The notes: generated from the sequence alone by a model not told the origin. DNA of 64,000 bases from Prevotella sp. (GCA_023666665.1 JAMPBN010000001.1:328805-392804), one strand, 5' to 3'; positions 19,058 through 28,927 are shown, counted from the stretch's first letter. Numbers and translations: made by a program.

Positions 19058-20007
19058 TTTTCGTTGTAGATGATATGTGTTAAGAGTCGCCCAACGTCGC
19101 CGAGCGTTTCGCGGTCAATATTGTCAAGGTTGTCATTGAGAGTATGCCACGTTGGGTTGAACGACCCGGTCTGCGGGTGGTCTGTCTCGATGATGTCGAT
19201 TGCCGGAATGCCGGCGCGGAGAAGCGGCACGTGGTCATCATTGACCGCGCCGCCAACCCGGTCTGGGAAACGGTCGGCCAAGCCAAGGCGTTTGGCGGCG
19301 TTCCAGACTTTGGCGTTTAATGCCTTGCAGTTGACTTCGGAAATCATTTCGCGGGGAAATTTGGCTCCTTTGCCGCCAACCATATCGAGCAAAATGGCAT
19401 ATTCCGGTAGCCGGTCAGGCAAATTTTGTGCGAAATATTGAGTGCCACGCGCCCAGGAGTCATCGTCGCTTCCCGTTCCGGCATCTTCGGCATCAACAAA
19501 TAGAATGTCTACTCCGATTTCTGGTATCTGAGAGCCGATAAGCCGCGCAATTTCAAGCAGTACGCCCGTGCCGCTTGCGCCGTCGTTGGCTCCGTCAATG
19601 GCTTTGGATTGATTTGCGGGGTCGGGGTCTTGGTCTGCCGTGGGGCGTGAATCCCAGTGGGCTAACAGCAGAATGCGTTGTTTGTTCTCGAGGTTGAAAC
19701 GCCCTAATATGTTGGTAATAGGTCCGAAATCCGCAAGGTCGGTGTGTTGAAGAATCAGCGTGTCGCAACCTTGGCGACGCAGCTCTTGTGTAAGCCAGGC
19801 GGCACAGAGCTCGTGAGCTGACGAACGACCCACACGTGGGCCGAACGCAACTTGAGCGGCAACGTTGGCATACGCCGAGTCGGCTGAAAATTCGGGTACT
19901 TCGACAATCTGAGCCTCAGCGTGTTGCTCGGAAGTTGTTGCCGACTTGGAGCAGCCACACGAGGCCACTCCCAAGGCTAAACCAACTATCAATAACTTAG
20001 CGTTCAC
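19054..20007 (-). CDS. M28 family lipoprotein, glutaminyl-peptide cyclotransferase-like
   Basis: Zinc-dependent M28-fold enzyme; the closest type is the Bacteroidota glutaminyl cyclase, which forms pyroglutamate at new N-termini of exported proteins. About 317 aa: lipobox in ALGVASCGC, metal ligands in AHWDSRP, DGANDGASG and the late THW-containing segment, plus acid residues in VDAEDAG. The GTG at 20007 is the only start that gives a signal peptide; ORF extending to 20130 would place 41 implausible residues in front and start upstream of the promoter at 20013-20020. Confidence 0.8.
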   Translation of the reverse strand: MNAKLLIVGLALGVASCGCSKSATTSEQHAEAQIVEVPEFSADSAYANVAAQVAFGPRVGRSSAHELCAAWLTQELRRQGCDTLILQHTDLADFGPITNILGRFNLENKQRILLLAHWDSRPTADQDPDPANQSKAIDGANDGASGTGVLLEIARLIGSQIPEIGVDILFVDAEDAGTGSDDDSWARGTQYFAQNLPDRLPEYAILLDMVGGKGAKFPREMISEVNCKALNAKVWNAAKRLGLADRFPDRVGGAVNDDHVPLLRAGIPAIDIIETDHPQTGSFNPTWHTLNDNLDNIDRETLGDVGRLLTHIIYNEK

Positions 20008-20012
20008 GGCCT

Positions 20013-20020
20013 CAAAGTTA
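20013..20020 (-). promoter_or_regulatory. Promoter -7 element of the M28-sufE operon
   Basis: TAACTTTG on the minus strand. The predicted start of transcription (20006-20009) coincides with the GTG start codon at 20007, so this mRNA may be leaderless. Confidence 0.55.
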
Positions 20021-20103
20021 CGAAAAAAATCGATAGTAACCAATATGCGTGTTTCTAAACAGCGGCGGCTTAAATTTAGTCGCTTTTGAAAATGGGTATA
20101 AAC

Positions 20104-20135
20104 AAAAAAAATTGATTGTCGTCGCGACAACCAAT
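20104..20135 (-). terminator. Rho-independent terminator
   Basis: ATTGGTTGTCG pairs with CGACAATCAAT over 11 bp around a CGA loop (one G.U only in the minus-strand RNA) and is followed by seven U. It ends transcripts coming from the outer-membrane protein operon or from the promoter at 20176. Confidence 0.8.
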
Positions 20136-20170
20136 CTTAGTTAACCTTAAATCTAATACCATGAAAAACA
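20104..20170 (-). ncRNA. Candidate small RNA bounded by a promoter and a terminator
   Basis: A promoter match (20176-20206) is followed after about 60 bases by a strong intrinsic terminator. The RNA in between has no credible reading frame. It could be a free sRNA, or an attenuated leader of the M28 gene, or the terminator could simply serve the upstream operon. Confidence 0.35.
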
Positions 20171-20235
20171 CGTTGCAAAGGTACGTATTTTTAGGAGAAC
20201 TGCAAGAGTTTTTGGTAAAAAGATATGTTTTTTAG
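20161..20235 (+). other. 24-codon open frame with a Bacteroidales-style leader
   Basis: The ATG follows ACCTTAAATCTAATACC, a leader seen before many Bacteroidales envelope genes, and opens a frame MKNTLQRYVFLGEL that stops after 24 codons. It could be the remnant of a lost gene, a leader peptide, or chance. No plus-strand promoter is clear. Confidence 0.2.
20176..20206 (-). promoter_or_regulatory. Promoter of the candidate small RNA
   Basis: Minus-strand TACCTTTG (20183-20176) with a CTTG box (20206-20203) 19 bases upstream. The expected transcription start is near 20170. Confidence 0.5.
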
Positions 20236-20245
20236 CATATAATTA

Positions 20246-20285
20246 ACATCATTTAACATCTCGCAGACGAAATGTTAAATGATGT
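20246..20285. repeat. 14-bp inverted repeat after the outer-membrane protein gene
   Basis: ACATCATTTAACAT and its perfect complement around a 12-base loop, starting 6 bases after the stop codon on the minus strand. There is no clean U-run, so it may be an RNA-stabilising 3' hairpin rather than a terminator. Confidence 0.6.
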
Positions 20286-20290
20286 GTTTG

Positions 20291-23209
20291 TTATCGGGGA
20301 CCGCCGGGGCCGGGGCGCATACCTGCTCCGGGAGGGCCTTGGCGCAGGAAGTCGGAGTTTTCGTTGGTGGGGATTTTGCCGCCGGCAAAGGTTGAGAACT
20401 TGTAGGTGAAGGTGAGCATCACGTAGCGGCCGAGGATGTAGTTTTCGGTATCGGTGACGGCCTGGGCGGTTTCGGTGCGGCGTATGCTCTTGTGCTGATT
20501 GAGGAGGTCTTTGCCCTCGAGGGCGATGGTGGCGTTTTTGCCGCGCAGGAACATATAGGAGAGCGATGCGTTCCATTGCCATTCCTTGGTGTTATAGCCC
20601 TCGGAGTAGCCGGAGTTGGCGGTGTAGTTGAGGTCGGTGGCAAGTACGAGGCCGAAGCGGGTGTACCAGGTGGCATTGAATGAGCCGCCATAGGTGTGGA
20701 TCAGTCGGTTGGAGTTCAGTTGAACGGAGTTGTTGGAGTATTGGAGGTCGTAGCGCGGGCGCAGTTCCAGCTCGAGGTCGGAGGGGCGGAATGCTATGCT
20801 GAAGCTCTCGCCGGCGCGCAAGGTCCCGGATTTGCTTTTGATGCCGTTGGTGAAGCCAACGTCTTGCGAGTAGTTGAAGTGGAGGTTGTTATTGAACGTC
20901 CAGGCCTTGTTGGAGAATGGGCGGGAGTAGATGGAGAAAAGGCCAAAGTTCCAGTTACCGTCAACGTTTTCGTAGGTGGTGTAGCGGGCACCGGTTGCGC
21001 GGTCGGTGGTGATGTTTGCGGCGATAGCGTTTTGCGAGAATCTTGCGAAGCCCATAACCATGATGCTCTGCTGCTTGTCGGCATTGAACGTCTGATAGCG
21101 GAGGTGGAGGTCGTGGGTGAACGAGGGGCTAAGGTTGGGGTTACCTTTAATGATGTTCATGGGGTCGGACGTGTCGGCCACGGGCTGCAACTGGGTCATT
21201 GAGGGCTGGGATGAACGACCGTTGTAGAACAAGTTCAGTGAAGTCTGCTTGGAGTGCTTGTAGCGCAGGCGCAGGAAAGGGGCGTAGTTCCAAACCCAGC
21301 GGGTGGGAATGGTTCTGTCGGGGTTGGAGAGGTTGTCAGATTTGCTCATCTGCGGGTTGAAGCTGAGGCCGACGTTGAGGTTATATTTGGAGTGAACCTT
21401 GCGGTAGCCGATGCGCAGCTGCTGGTTGAAATATTTGTTGCGGAACTTGTTGGAGTTCACCGGGTCATATTCCAGTTCGCCCAATCCGGCCCAGCGGTCG
21501 GAGAGGCCGAGTTTACCCCAGTTGAGCTCGCGCCAGGTTTGCATTTCGGCGAGTTGCTCGGCCGTGAGTTCGTTGGCATATACGCTCATCGGGTCGTTAT
21601 AAACAAGCCTGTCGGCATTGTTCCAGCGGAAGTTCATCATATAAGCGAACTCAATGAAGTTGCCTTTTTTAACGTCGCCGAGCGGTTCGGTCCAGCTAAG
21701 GCGGGCGTTTACGCCGTTGTTCCAGGTGTGGTTTTTGTTTTCCTGATAGTCTTCATACAGACTGTCAATTTTCTCCGGATTGGCGTATGACAGCCAGTAG
21801 GCGTTGCGGCTCCAGGAAGTTTCGTCTTCGTGGGTGTTGGTAAACGAGTAATTTCCCGATATGGAGAACGAGCGGCCGCGATGGCTTTCAAAGTTGTGGT
21901 TGTAGATGATTCGGCCGTTGATGTCGTAGCTGCGACCTTTCGACGTGCTCAGGTTGCGAGAGTTGGTTGTGGGGTCGGTGGCCAGCTGGATGTAGTTGGT
22001 ATTGAACGAGTTTGATTCGCTATTGTTGTAGTTGAGCAAGAAGTTGGGGCGGAAGTCCAAACTGTTGAACGAATCGGGGTCCCATTTGAGGCGGAGGTTG
22101 GCAATGATGTTGTGGCCTTTGTCGCGTGAGGCTTTCTCGGTGTCGTCTTGGGTGTTGTCGCCGTCTTGAAAGAGGTTGAGGCGGTGTGTGCGGCTCCAGT
22201 TGTCGCGGTCGTTGTGGGAGTACATGATGTTGCCGCCATAGCGCAGCTTTTCGTTGCCTAAGTTGAAGTTCACGCCGAGACTCTGCGTGGTATTCACGCC
22301 GTCGAGGCCGCCGAAGCGGCGGAAGCGCTGGCCGTTATTGTCGGTGAAGCCTTCATCGTTGATGTTGTTGGCGTTTCCGAGAATTGTCACGGTGTTTTTG
22401 CCCATCATACCGTTTACGATGAACGAACCTTTGTATTTGTTCCAGTCGAACGTCGCGTTTTCGCCGATTGCCGGGCCGTAGCCGCCGACAATGGTGCCAT
22501 ACCAGCCGTGTTTCATACCGTCTTTAACGGTGAGGTTGATAACGGTTTCGTCTTCGCCGTCGTCAACGCCGGTCGTGCGTGCAAGGTCGCTCTTGCGGGT
22601 AATAACTTGGGCTGTTTTCACCATATCCACGGGGATGTTTTTGGCGGCGACTTTGGGGTCGTCGGAGAAGAACTCCTCGCCGTCGATAAGAATCTTTTTA
22701 ACCGTTTCGCCCTGAGCGGTGATGGAGCCGTCGGTGCCGATTTCCACGCCGGGGAGGCGCTTGAGCAGGTCGTTGACCACGGCGTTTGGCGGGGTGGTGT
22801 AGCTCGATGCGGAGTACTCAATGGTGTCTTCCATCACCTTGATTGGTGTTGCTATGCCGATGGCCACGGCCTCTTTAAGCACGATGGTGGATTCCTGCAT
22901 CCTCAGGGTGTCGAGCGTGAGGTTCTTGTCAGCCACGGTGAAGCTCTGCGTGGCATCCTTGTAGCCGAGATACACGGCTTTGACCACGTATTTGCCTTTG
23001 GCTACCGAGGGGAATGAGAACTTGCCGTCGAGGTTTGTTGCTGTGGCGGCAACAAACGTTGAGTCGGCATTTGCACGGAGGAGTCTTACGGTTGCCTGCG
23101 GCAGGGGTTCGCCGAAACTGTCGGCTACTACGCCTTTAACTACCGAGGCCGGAACCATCACGGTCCCGGCCAACAGCAACACAATCACATTCAAAAATCG
23201 TTGAAACAT
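20291..23209 (-). CDS. Outer-membrane beta-barrel protein, TonB-receptor-like (OMP_b-brl_3 type)
   Basis: A 972-aa outer-membrane protein. Order: signal peptide (about 1-22), carboxypeptidase-regulatory-like/CNA-B beta-sandwich (about 23-110; VKGVVADSFGEPLPQATV), a plug-like segment (about 135-230; NDLLKRLPGVEI, KKILIDGEEFFSDDP), and a large barrel of alternating aromatic strands. It ends in a Gly/Pro/Arg tail (GPPGAGMRPGPGGPR) rather than an aromatic residue. No SusD partner is present. The ligand is unknown. It closes the metG-ansA-lipoprotein operon. Confidence 0.85.
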   Translation of the reverse strand: MFQRFLNVIVLLLAGTVMVPASVVKGVVADSFGEPLPQATVRLLRANADSTFVAATATNLDGKFSFPSVAKGKYVVKAVYLGYKDATQSFTVADKNLTLDTLRMQESTIVLKEAVAIGIATPIKVMEDTIEYSASSYTTPPNAVVNDLLKRLPGVEIGTDGSITAQGETVKKILIDGEEFFSDDPKVAAKNIPVDMVKTAQVITRKSDLARTTGVDDGEDETVINLTVKDGMKHGWYGTIVGGYGPAIGENATFDWNKYKGSFIVNGMMGKNTVTILGNANNINDEGFTDNNGQRFRRFGGLDGVNTTQSLGVNFNLGNEKLRYGGNIMYSHNDRDNWSRTHRLNLFQDGDNTQDDTEKASRDKGHNIIANLRLKWDPDSFNSLDFRPNFLLNYNNSESNSFNTNYIQLATDPTTNSRNLSTSKGRSYDINGRIIYNHNFESHRGRSFSISGNYSFTNTHEDETSWSRNAYWLSYANPEKIDSLYEDYQENKNHTWNNGVNARLSWTEPLGDVKKGNFIEFAYMMNFRWNNADRLVYNDPMSVYANELTAEQLAEMQTWRELNWGKLGLSDRWAGLGELEYDPVNSNKFRNKYFNQQLRIGYRKVHSKYNLNVGLSFNPQMSKSDNLSNPDRTIPTRWVWNYAPFLRLRYKHSKQTSLNLFYNGRSSQPSMTQLQPVADTSDPMNIIKGNPNLSPSFTHDLHLRYQTFNADKQQSIMVMGFARFSQNAIAANITTDRATGARYTTYENVDGNWNFGLFSIYSRPFSNKAWTFNNNLHFNYSQDVGFTNGIKSKSGTLRAGESFSIAFRPSDLELELRPRYDLQYSNNSVQLNSNRLIHTYGGSFNATWYTRFGLVLATDLNYTANSGYSEGYNTKEWQWNASLSYMFLRGKNATIALEGKDLLNQHKSIRRTETAQAVTDTENYILGRYVMLTFTYKFSTFAGGKIPTNENSDFLRQGPPGAGMRPGPGGPR

Positions 23210-23276
23210 TTCTATATTTTTACCTTTTTCTGATTCTTTGACTGCGTTGCTTGGAAAAGGTTTAAATTAAAATATG

Positions 23277-23780
23277 TTAAAAGTTGCGGATTATACGATT
23301 TACTGCCGCAGTGTCGCTCAAAGCCGTACTCAGCGGCATATCGAGCACGTGGATTTTGGTGGGGCGCGCTCCTGGAATCAATGCGGCTTTGATTTCGCTG
23401 AGGGTGGGGGCTTGCTTCATTGCGGCATATTCTTCGTAAGTCCATTTGGTGAAGCGAGAATCCGGGCCGATGCCTCGACGGTCGAGCAGGTAGCCGTCGG
23501 CCATAGGGAGCGGTTCCTGACCGCGGACATCGCCGGGAGCAGGAAAGCTGATGATTTGGCCTGAGGGCGACACTTGAACGGGCACATTTTGCGCGGTGGC
23601 ATCTCCCAGCATCTTATATACTACGGCCTTGGGGAGCGCTTGGACCGGACTTGCCATAACGGTATGCGCCTGAATCGGCATGGGTTTTACTTCCGCAGTA
23701 TTTTGAACGGTTTCCTTTTTGCTGCCGCAGCTCATTGCCGCAAGGCATCCAAATGCGAGGGCTAAATTCTGTAGTTTCAT
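23277..23780 (-). CDS. Uncharacterised lipoprotein
   Basis: A 167-aa protein with a lipobox (AAMSC) and a Lys/Glu-rich linker. The segment PLPMADGYLLDRRGIG and the following TKWTYEEYAAM look like conserved sequence, but I recognise no named family. The ATG at 23780 is chosen because it gives the signal peptide and overlaps the asparaginase stop by 4 bases. It may act with the outer-membrane protein encoded 67 bases downstream. Confidence 0.7.
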   Translation of the reverse strand: MKLQNLALAFGCLAAMSCGSKKETVQNTAEVKPMPIQAHTVMASPVQALPKAVVYKMLGDATAQNVPVQVSPSGQIISFPAPGDVRGQEPLPMADGYLLDRRGIGPDSRFTKWTYEEYAAMKQAPTLSEIKAALIPGARPTKIHVLDMPLSTALSDTAAVNRIIRNF

Positions 23781-24811
23781 TGTTCTATGGTCATTTCTCC
23801 CGCAAGGGGGTAAACAAGATATTGCTTGACTTCGGCGGGCGACAGTCCGACACCGAAGAGATACATCAGTTTGGTAATGGCTGCCTCGGAAGTTATGTCG
23901 TAGCCCGACACCACGCCGGTGTGCTCCAGAAGGTTGGCACCGAGGTAGCGCTTGGCGTGGACTCCGCCGTTGACGCACTGGCTCACGTTCAAAATCACCA
24001 GCCCCCGGTCGCAGGCCTCTTTTATTGCGTTGATGAACCATGGCTCCGTGGGGCCATTGCCCGCGCCGTAGGTTTTCAGCACGATACCCTTGATGTCGGG
24101 GGTGTTGAGCAGGTGGCGCAGGGTGGCTTCCGAAATGCCGGGGTGGAGATTCAGAAACATTACGTGCGAATCCATTTTGCAGCGCACTTGCAGCGGGCGT
24201 TTTGCCTTATGAATCATCAGCGCATCGTGGTTGAAATGTATGCCGAGGCCGATTTTTGCCAGCGATGGGTAGTTCTGGCTCTTGAAAGCGTTGAAGTTCT
24301 CGGCGCTCATTTTGGTTGCACGGTTGCCGCGCCAAAGGTAGTTCTCAAAGAGTATGGCCACTTCCTGCACGGTTGGCGAGCCGTTGTCTTGGGTGTCGGC
24401 GGCAATCTGCAGCGCGGTGATGAGGTTTTCCTCGCCGTCGGTGCGCACCTCGCCGATGGGCAGCTGTGAGCCGGTGATTATCACCGGCTTGTGGAGGTTC
24501 TCGAGCATAAACGACAGTGCCGAAGCCGTGTAAGCCATCGTGTCGGTGCCGTGAAGCACCACAAAGCCGTCGAACTTCTCGTAGTTGCGCTCAATGTGGC
24601 GGGCAATCTCACACCAGTGCTGAGGGTTCATATCGCTGGAGTCCAGCGGATTCTCAAACTGGATGTTCTCGATGTCGTAGTCGAGCATCTTTACCTTTGG
24701 TACGTTGTCAATGAGGTGGTCGAAGTCAAACGGCTCCAATGCTCCGGTTTCGCGGTTTTCTATCATTCCGATAGTGCCGCCGGTGTAAATTATAAGAATT
24801 TTAGGTTTCAT
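23777..24811 (-). CDS. ansA: Type I L-asparaginase
   Basis: Cytoplasmic-type asparaginase hydrolysing asparagine to aspartate and ammonia. The 344-aa protein has the first catalytic motif near the N-terminus ([10 protein letters not shown], nucleophile Thr) and the second ([13 protein letters not shown]), with a downstream TGSQLPIGE. No signal peptide is seen. The ATG at 24811 overlaps the metG stop by 4 bases; longer frames upstream lie wholly within metG. The aspartate made could feed the succinate branch. Confidence 0.92.
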   Translation of the reverse strand: MKPKILIIYTGGTIGMIENRETGALEPFDFDHLIDNVPKVKMLDYDIENIQFENPLDSSDMNPQHWCEIARHIERNYEKFDGFVVLHGTDTMAYTASALSFMLENLHKPVIITGSQLPIGEVRTDGEENLITALQIAADTQDNGSPTVQEVAILFENYLWRGNRATKMSAENFNAFKSQNYPSLAKIGLGIHFNHDALMIHKAKRPLQVRCKMDSHVMFLNLHPGISEATLRHLLNTPDIKGIVLKTYGAGNGPTEPWFINAIKEACDRGLVILNVSQCVNGGVHAKRYLGANLLEHTGVVSGYDITSEAAITKLMYLFGVGLSPAEVKQYLVYPLAGEMTIEQ

Positions 24812-26856
24812 CCAACTTTGGCGCCGGGGGCTACGGGCCCGGTCGGACCGATTACTGTCAGTGAGCCGTCGGAATTTACGGCGCTGAGAATCATTCCGCA
24901 GCTTTCCACTCCCTTGAGCTTGCGGGCTGGGAGGTTGGCAATGTAGCAAACTTGCTTGCCTGTGAGGTCTTCGGGCGCGTAATATTTGGCAATGCCGCTC
25001 ACAATGGTGCGCGGAGTGCCGGTGCCGTCGTCGATTTTGAACTGCAGTAGCTTGTCGGCTTTGGGCACTTTGGCGCACTCTAACACCGTGCCGACGCGGA
25101 TGTCGCATTTGCTGAACAGCTCAATGTCAACGTTCTCGCTCACCGGTTCGGGCTTCCATGCGGCCTTGGCGTTTTCCTCCTTAGCCTGCTGAAGTTTTTG
25201 AATCTGCGCCTCGATTGCGGTATCGTCTATTTTTTCAAACAGCAGTTCGGCTTCGCCGAGTTTGGTACCGGCGGCAATGAGGTCGTGCTTGCCGAGCATG
25301 TCCCAGCTGAGGTCTTTGAGGCCGAGAATCTTACAGAGCTTTGCCGACATAAACGGCAGGAACGGCTCAAAGGCGATTGCCAGGTTTGCGGTGATTTGCA
25401 GGGCAGTGTTGAGCACCGTGGCAACTCGCTCAGGGTCGGTTTTCCAGAGCTTCCAGGGTTCGGTTTCCTGGAGGTATTTATTACCCACGCGGGCCATATT
25501 CATTGCCTCCTTCTGCGCGTCGCGGAAGTGGAAGTTGTCGAGCAGTTCGCTCATCTTCTCCTTGAGGTCGCCGATTTCGCGGAGCGCGTCGGAGTCGATG
25601 GGCTCGAGGGCGGTGAGCGCAGGCACTGTGCCGCCGAAGTATTTTCCGGTCAGCACCACCACGCGGTTGACGAAGTTGCCCAGAATGGCTACGAGTTCGC
25701 TGTTGTTGCGCGCCTGGAAGTCCGCCCAGGTGAAGTCGTTGTCTTTTGTCTCCGGGGCGTTGGCGGTCAGCACGTAGCGGAGTACGTCTTGCTTGCCGGG
25801 GAACTCGCGCAGATATTCGTGGAGCCACACGGCCCAGTTGCGCGAGGTTGAAATCTTGTCGCCCTCGAGGTTGAGAAACTCATTGGCAGGGACGTTGTCG
25901 GGCAGCTGATAGCCGTCGCCGTAGGCCGAAAGCATTGCGGGGAACACGATGCAGTGGAACACGATGTTGTCCTTGCCGATGAAGTTGATGATGCGGGTTT
26001 CGGGGTCTTTCCACCATTTTTCCCAGCCATCGCCAACGAGCTCCTTGGTGTTGGAGATGTAGCCGATGGGAGCGTCGAACCAAACGTAGAGCACCTTGCC
26101 CTCGGCACCCTCAACCGGCACGGGTACGCCCCAGTCAAGGTCGCGGCTCACGGCGCGGGGTTGCAGGCCCATATCCATCCACGACTTGCATTGGCCGTAG
26201 ACGTTGGTGCGCCAATCTTTGTGCTCGTCGAGAATCCAGTGTGACAGTTTTTCTTGCCACTTGTCCAGCGGCAGATACCAATGGAACGTTTCGCGCATCA
26301 CAGGGGTAGTGTCGGTCAGTGCGCTTTTGGGGTTTATAAGCTCGGTGGGAGAGAGCGACGTGCCACACTGTTCACATTGGTCGCCATATGCGCGCGGGTT
26401 GTGGCAGTGGGGGCATTCGCCGGTGACGTAGCGGTCGGCCAGGAACTGACCCGCTTTTTCGTCATAGAGCTGCATCGAACTCTTTTCGACAAACTCGCCC
26501 TTGTCGTAGAGATGACGGAAGAACTCCGAGGCGGTTTCGGAATGAATGTCGCTGGTGGTGCGGGAATAAATGTCGAAACTGATGCCCAGTTCGGCCATCG
26601 AGTCCTTAATTATATTATGATAACGGTCAACGATGTCTTGCGGAGTTACGCCTTCGCGTTTGGCCTTGATGGTGATGGGCACGCCGTGCTCGTCGCTGCC
26701 ACCAATCATAATTACTTCTTCGCCTTTGAGGCGCAGATAGCGGGTATAGATGTCTGCCGGAACGTAAACCCCTGCGAGGTGGCCGATATGCACCGGGCCG
26801 TTGGCATAGGGTAGGGCAGTGGTTACCAAAGTCCTTTTAAAATTCTTCTTCTCCAT
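24808..26856 (-). CDS. metG: Methionyl-tRNA synthetase
   Basis: Class I synthetase charging tRNA-Met, 682 aa. It has the HIGH motif (PVHIGHLAG), a zinc knuckle with four cysteines ([18 protein letters not shown]), a KMSKS variant (KISTSRNW), the anticodon-binding helical domain, and a C-terminal Trbp111-type tRNA-binding domain ([20 protein letters not shown]) as in dimeric bacterial forms. First gene of its operon; the promoter is at 26882-26889. Confidence 0.97.
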   Translation of the reverse strand: MEKKNFKRTLVTTALPYANGPVHIGHLAGVYVPADIYTRYLRLKGEEVIMIGGSDEHGVPITIKAKREGVTPQDIVDRYHNIIKDSMAELGISFDIYSRTTSDIHSETASEFFRHLYDKGEFVEKSSMQLYDEKAGQFLADRYVTGECPHCHNPRAYGDQCEQCGTSLSPTELINPKSALTDTTPVMRETFHWYLPLDKWQEKLSHWILDEHKDWRTNVYGQCKSWMDMGLQPRAVSRDLDWGVPVPVEGAEGKVLYVWFDAPIGYISNTKELVGDGWEKWWKDPETRIINFIGKDNIVFHCIVFPAMLSAYGDGYQLPDNVPANEFLNLEGDKISTSRNWAVWLHEYLREFPGKQDVLRYVLTANAPETKDNDFTWADFQARNNSELVAILGNFVNRVVVLTGKYFGGTVPALTALEPIDSDALREIGDLKEKMSELLDNFHFRDAQKEAMNMARVGNKYLQETEPWKLWKTDPERVATVLNTALQITANLAIAFEPFLPFMSAKLCKILGLKDLSWDMLGKHDLIAAGTKLGEAELLFEKIDDTAIEAQIQKLQQAKEENAKAAWKPEPVSENVDIELFSKCDIRVGTVLECAKVPKADKLLQFKIDDGTGTPRTIVSGIAKYYAPEDLTGKQVCYIANLPARKLKGVESCGMILSAVNSDGSLTVIGPTGPVAPGAKVG

Positions 26857-26881
26857 ATTATATACAAGAATTAAAACTCCG

Positions 26882-26889
26882 CAAAGTTA
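26882..26889 (-). promoter_or_regulatory. Promoter -7 element of metG
   Basis: TAACTTTG on the minus strand, giving a leader of about 20 bases. Confidence 0.6.
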
Positions 26890-26902
26890 CGAAAATAATT
26901 TT

Positions 26903-26929
26903 GAATGTGGAGTGTAGAATGTAGAATTA
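26903..26929. repeat. Short heptamer array between metG and wecC
   Basis: Four degenerate units (GAATGTG, GAGTGTA, GAATGTA, GAATTA) lying between the divergent promoters. Confidence 0.6.
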
Positions 26930-26935
26930 ATTTCG

Positions 26936-26943
26936 TAACTTTG
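26936..26943 (+). promoter_or_regulatory. Promoter -7 element of wecC
   Basis: TAACTTTG followed by GCG; the expected leader is about 19 bases. Confidence 0.6.
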
Positions 26944-26966
26944 CGCTTTAATTAGCGCTGATAATT

Positions 26967-28184
26967 ATGGAAAATTTTAAGGCCTGCTTCGTCGGGCTTG
27001 GATATATTGGACTCCCCACGGCAATAATTGCGGCCGACAAGGGGGGCGTTGAGGTGGTTGGTGTTGACATAAATCCCTCGATTGTAGAAGCCACCAATGC
27101 AGGGCGACTGCATTTTATTGAACCCGGAATGGAGGAAATGTTGCAGAAAGTGGTTGCCAACGGTTCGCTTCGCGCCGCTACGGCTCCCGAGTCTGCCGAT
27201 GCTTACTTCATAGTTGTTCCCACGCCCTTCAAAGGCGACCATCTTCCTGACATCAGCTACGTTGAGGCCGCGACCCGCAGCGTTATTCCCTATCTCCACC
27301 CGGGTAGTCTTTTCGTGATAGAATCAACCTCGCCGATGGGTACCACCGAGCAGATGGCCGAGCTGATTTTCAGCGAACGCCCTGAGCTGAAGGGCAAAAT
27401 CCATATTGCATACTGCCCGGAGAGGGTATTGCCCGGCAACGTTGTTCACGAACTGGTCAATAACGACCGTGTAATCGGCGGCATTGACCCCGCCTCGACC
27501 GAAGAAGCCGTGAAATTTTATGCCCGCTTTGTTACCGGCCAACTTCACCGCACCAATGCCCGCACCGCCGAGATGTGTAAGCTCACCGAAAACTCCAGCC
27601 GCGACGTGCAGATTGCCTTTGCCAACGAACTGAGTATGATTTGCGACAAGGCCGGCATCAACGTGTGGGAACTCATTTCTTTGGCCAACAAGCATCCCAG
27701 GGTCAATATCCTGTGGCCCGGATGCGGAGTCGGAGGCCACTGCATAGCCGTAGACCCTTATTTCATCACCGCAGCATATCCCAACACGGCCCGAATCATT
27801 GCCACCGCCCGCGAAATCAACAACCACAAGAGCGACTGGAGCGAGGAAAAAATCAAAAACGCAATTTTGCGCTTCCGCGTTGACCGCGGTCGCCTCCCTC
27901 GCGTGGCGCTTATGGGTCTTGCTTTCAAGCCCGATATTGACGACCTGCGCGAATCTCCGGCCAAGAAAATAGCTCTCAACGTGCTTAAAGAGTGCAAAAA
28001 CGATGCCGAATTTATGGTTGTCGAGCCGAATATTCCCAACTATAAGGAACTGGAACTCAGTGACTGTCGCAAGGCATATGACAAGGCCGATATTGTGGTT
28101 TTTCTGACGGCTCACACACCCTTTAAGTTGCTCGAAATCAATCCCGAAAAAGTGGAACTCGACTTTTGCGGCGTGCGCAAATGA
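26967..28184 (+). CDS. wecC: UDP-N-acetyl-D-mannosamine dehydrogenase
   Basis: Oxidises UDP-ManNAc to UDP-ManNAcA with two NAD+. The 405-aa protein has the N-terminal Rossmann motif GLGYIGLPTA, the catalytic-cysteine loop GCGVGGHCIAVDP, and the C-terminal UDP-binding Rossmann domain (ALMGLAFKPDIDDLRESPA). The epimerase that makes UDP-ManNAc (wecB) is not in the window. Its stop overlaps the wecG start by 4 bases. Confidence 0.92.
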   Translation: MENFKACFVGLGYIGLPTAIIAADKGGVEVVGVDINPSIVEATNAGRLHFIEPGMEEMLQKVVANGSLRAATAPESADAYFIVVPTPFKGDHLPDISYVEAATRSVIPYLHPGSLFVIESTSPMGTTEQMAELIFSERPELKGKIHIAYCPERVLPGNVVHELVNNDRVIGGIDPASTEEAVKFYARFVTGQLHRTNARTAEMCKLTENSSRDVQIAFANELSMICDKAGINVWELISLANKHPRVNILWPGCGVGGHCIAVDPYFITAAYPNTARIIATAREINNHKSDWSEEKIKNAILRFRVDRGRLPRVALMGLAFKPDIDDLRESPAKKIALNVLKECKNDAEFMVVEPNIPNYKELELSDCRKAYDKADIVVFLTAHTPFKLLEINPEKVELDFCGVRK

Positions 28185-28876
28185 ACACGTTCACCATAAA
28201 AAATATCAAGGCACACGCATTTGGCTCCGTTGAGGAGCTGATTGACTTTGCCGACAGCCGCAAGGGCATACTCGTGGCTCTCAACGCCGAGAAATGTATG
28301 TATGCCAAGCCCGATTTGGTCGACGTAATAAACTCCAATATAGGATATTGCGACGGCGCCGGTCCGGTGAAAGTGGCTCATCGCAAGGGCTACAAAAATG
28401 CCGTGCGTACCCCTGGATGCGAACTTTGGCTGCATATTATTGAACGCCACCATTCCGGCCGCAAGTTTTATCTTGTGGGGTCAACCACCGAGGTGGTCGA
28501 GGCAGTTGTAGAGAAGCTGCGCAACCAATATCCCGACATTCAGATAGTTGGCCACCGCAACGGCTTCTTTGCCGACGGAGATGAAGAGCGCCTTGCCGCC
28601 GACCTTGAGCGCACACGGCCCGACTTTGTGTTCGTGGCAATGGGCTCTCCGCGCCAGGAGCTACTGATGCAGCGCTTGCAGAAACACCACGTGGCGGTGT
28701 ATCAGGGACTTGGCGGCAGTTTTGACCTCTACGTGGGCAACTTTAAGCGTGCTCCCAAGTTTCTACAAAAACTTGGCTGCGAATGGATTTGGCGCTTCAT
28801 TGCTCAGCCGGCACGCATAAGGCGCCTCGGCCCCTACCTCCGATTTGCCAGGGCTCTATACCTCAACCGCCTGTGA
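28181..28876 (+). CDS. wecG: WecG/TagA/CpsF family glycosyltransferase
   Basis: GT26 enzyme predicted to transfer ManNAcA onto a lipid-linked sugar early in surface-glycan assembly. The 231-aa protein has the family features NAEKCMYA, the catalytic-region CDGAGPVK (the Asp is the usual base), GSTTEVVE, and the C-terminal block WIWRFIAQPARIRR. The ATG at 28181 overlaps the wecC stop; an earlier in-frame ATG at 28166 lies inside wecC. Confidence 0.9.
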   Translation: MNTFTIKNIKAHAFGSVEELIDFADSRKGILVALNAEKCMYAKPDLVDVINSNIGYCDGAGPVKVAHRKGYKNAVRTPGCELWLHIIERHHSGRKFYLVGSTTEVVEAVVEKLRNQYPDIQIVGHRNGFFADGDEERLAADLERTRPDFVFVAMGSPRQELLMQRLQKHHVAVYQGLGGSFDLYVGNFKRAPKFLQKLGCEWIWRFIAQPARIRRLGPYLRFARALYLNRL

Positions 28877-28927
28877 GCGGCTGAAAATTATTCGGTATTT
28901 GACTTTTAGAATTAAAAAATATTTTTG

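Noticed and set aside
20008..20130. N-terminal extension of the M28 lipoprotein to 20130
   Set aside because: It would start upstream of the promoter and add 41 residues before a good lipoprotein signal peptide.
23781..25108. Long N-terminal extensions of the lipoprotein and asparaginase frames
   Set aside because: The extra parts are Arg/His-rich shadows of the upstream genes; overlap-coupled ATGs at 23780 and 24811 give proper starts.
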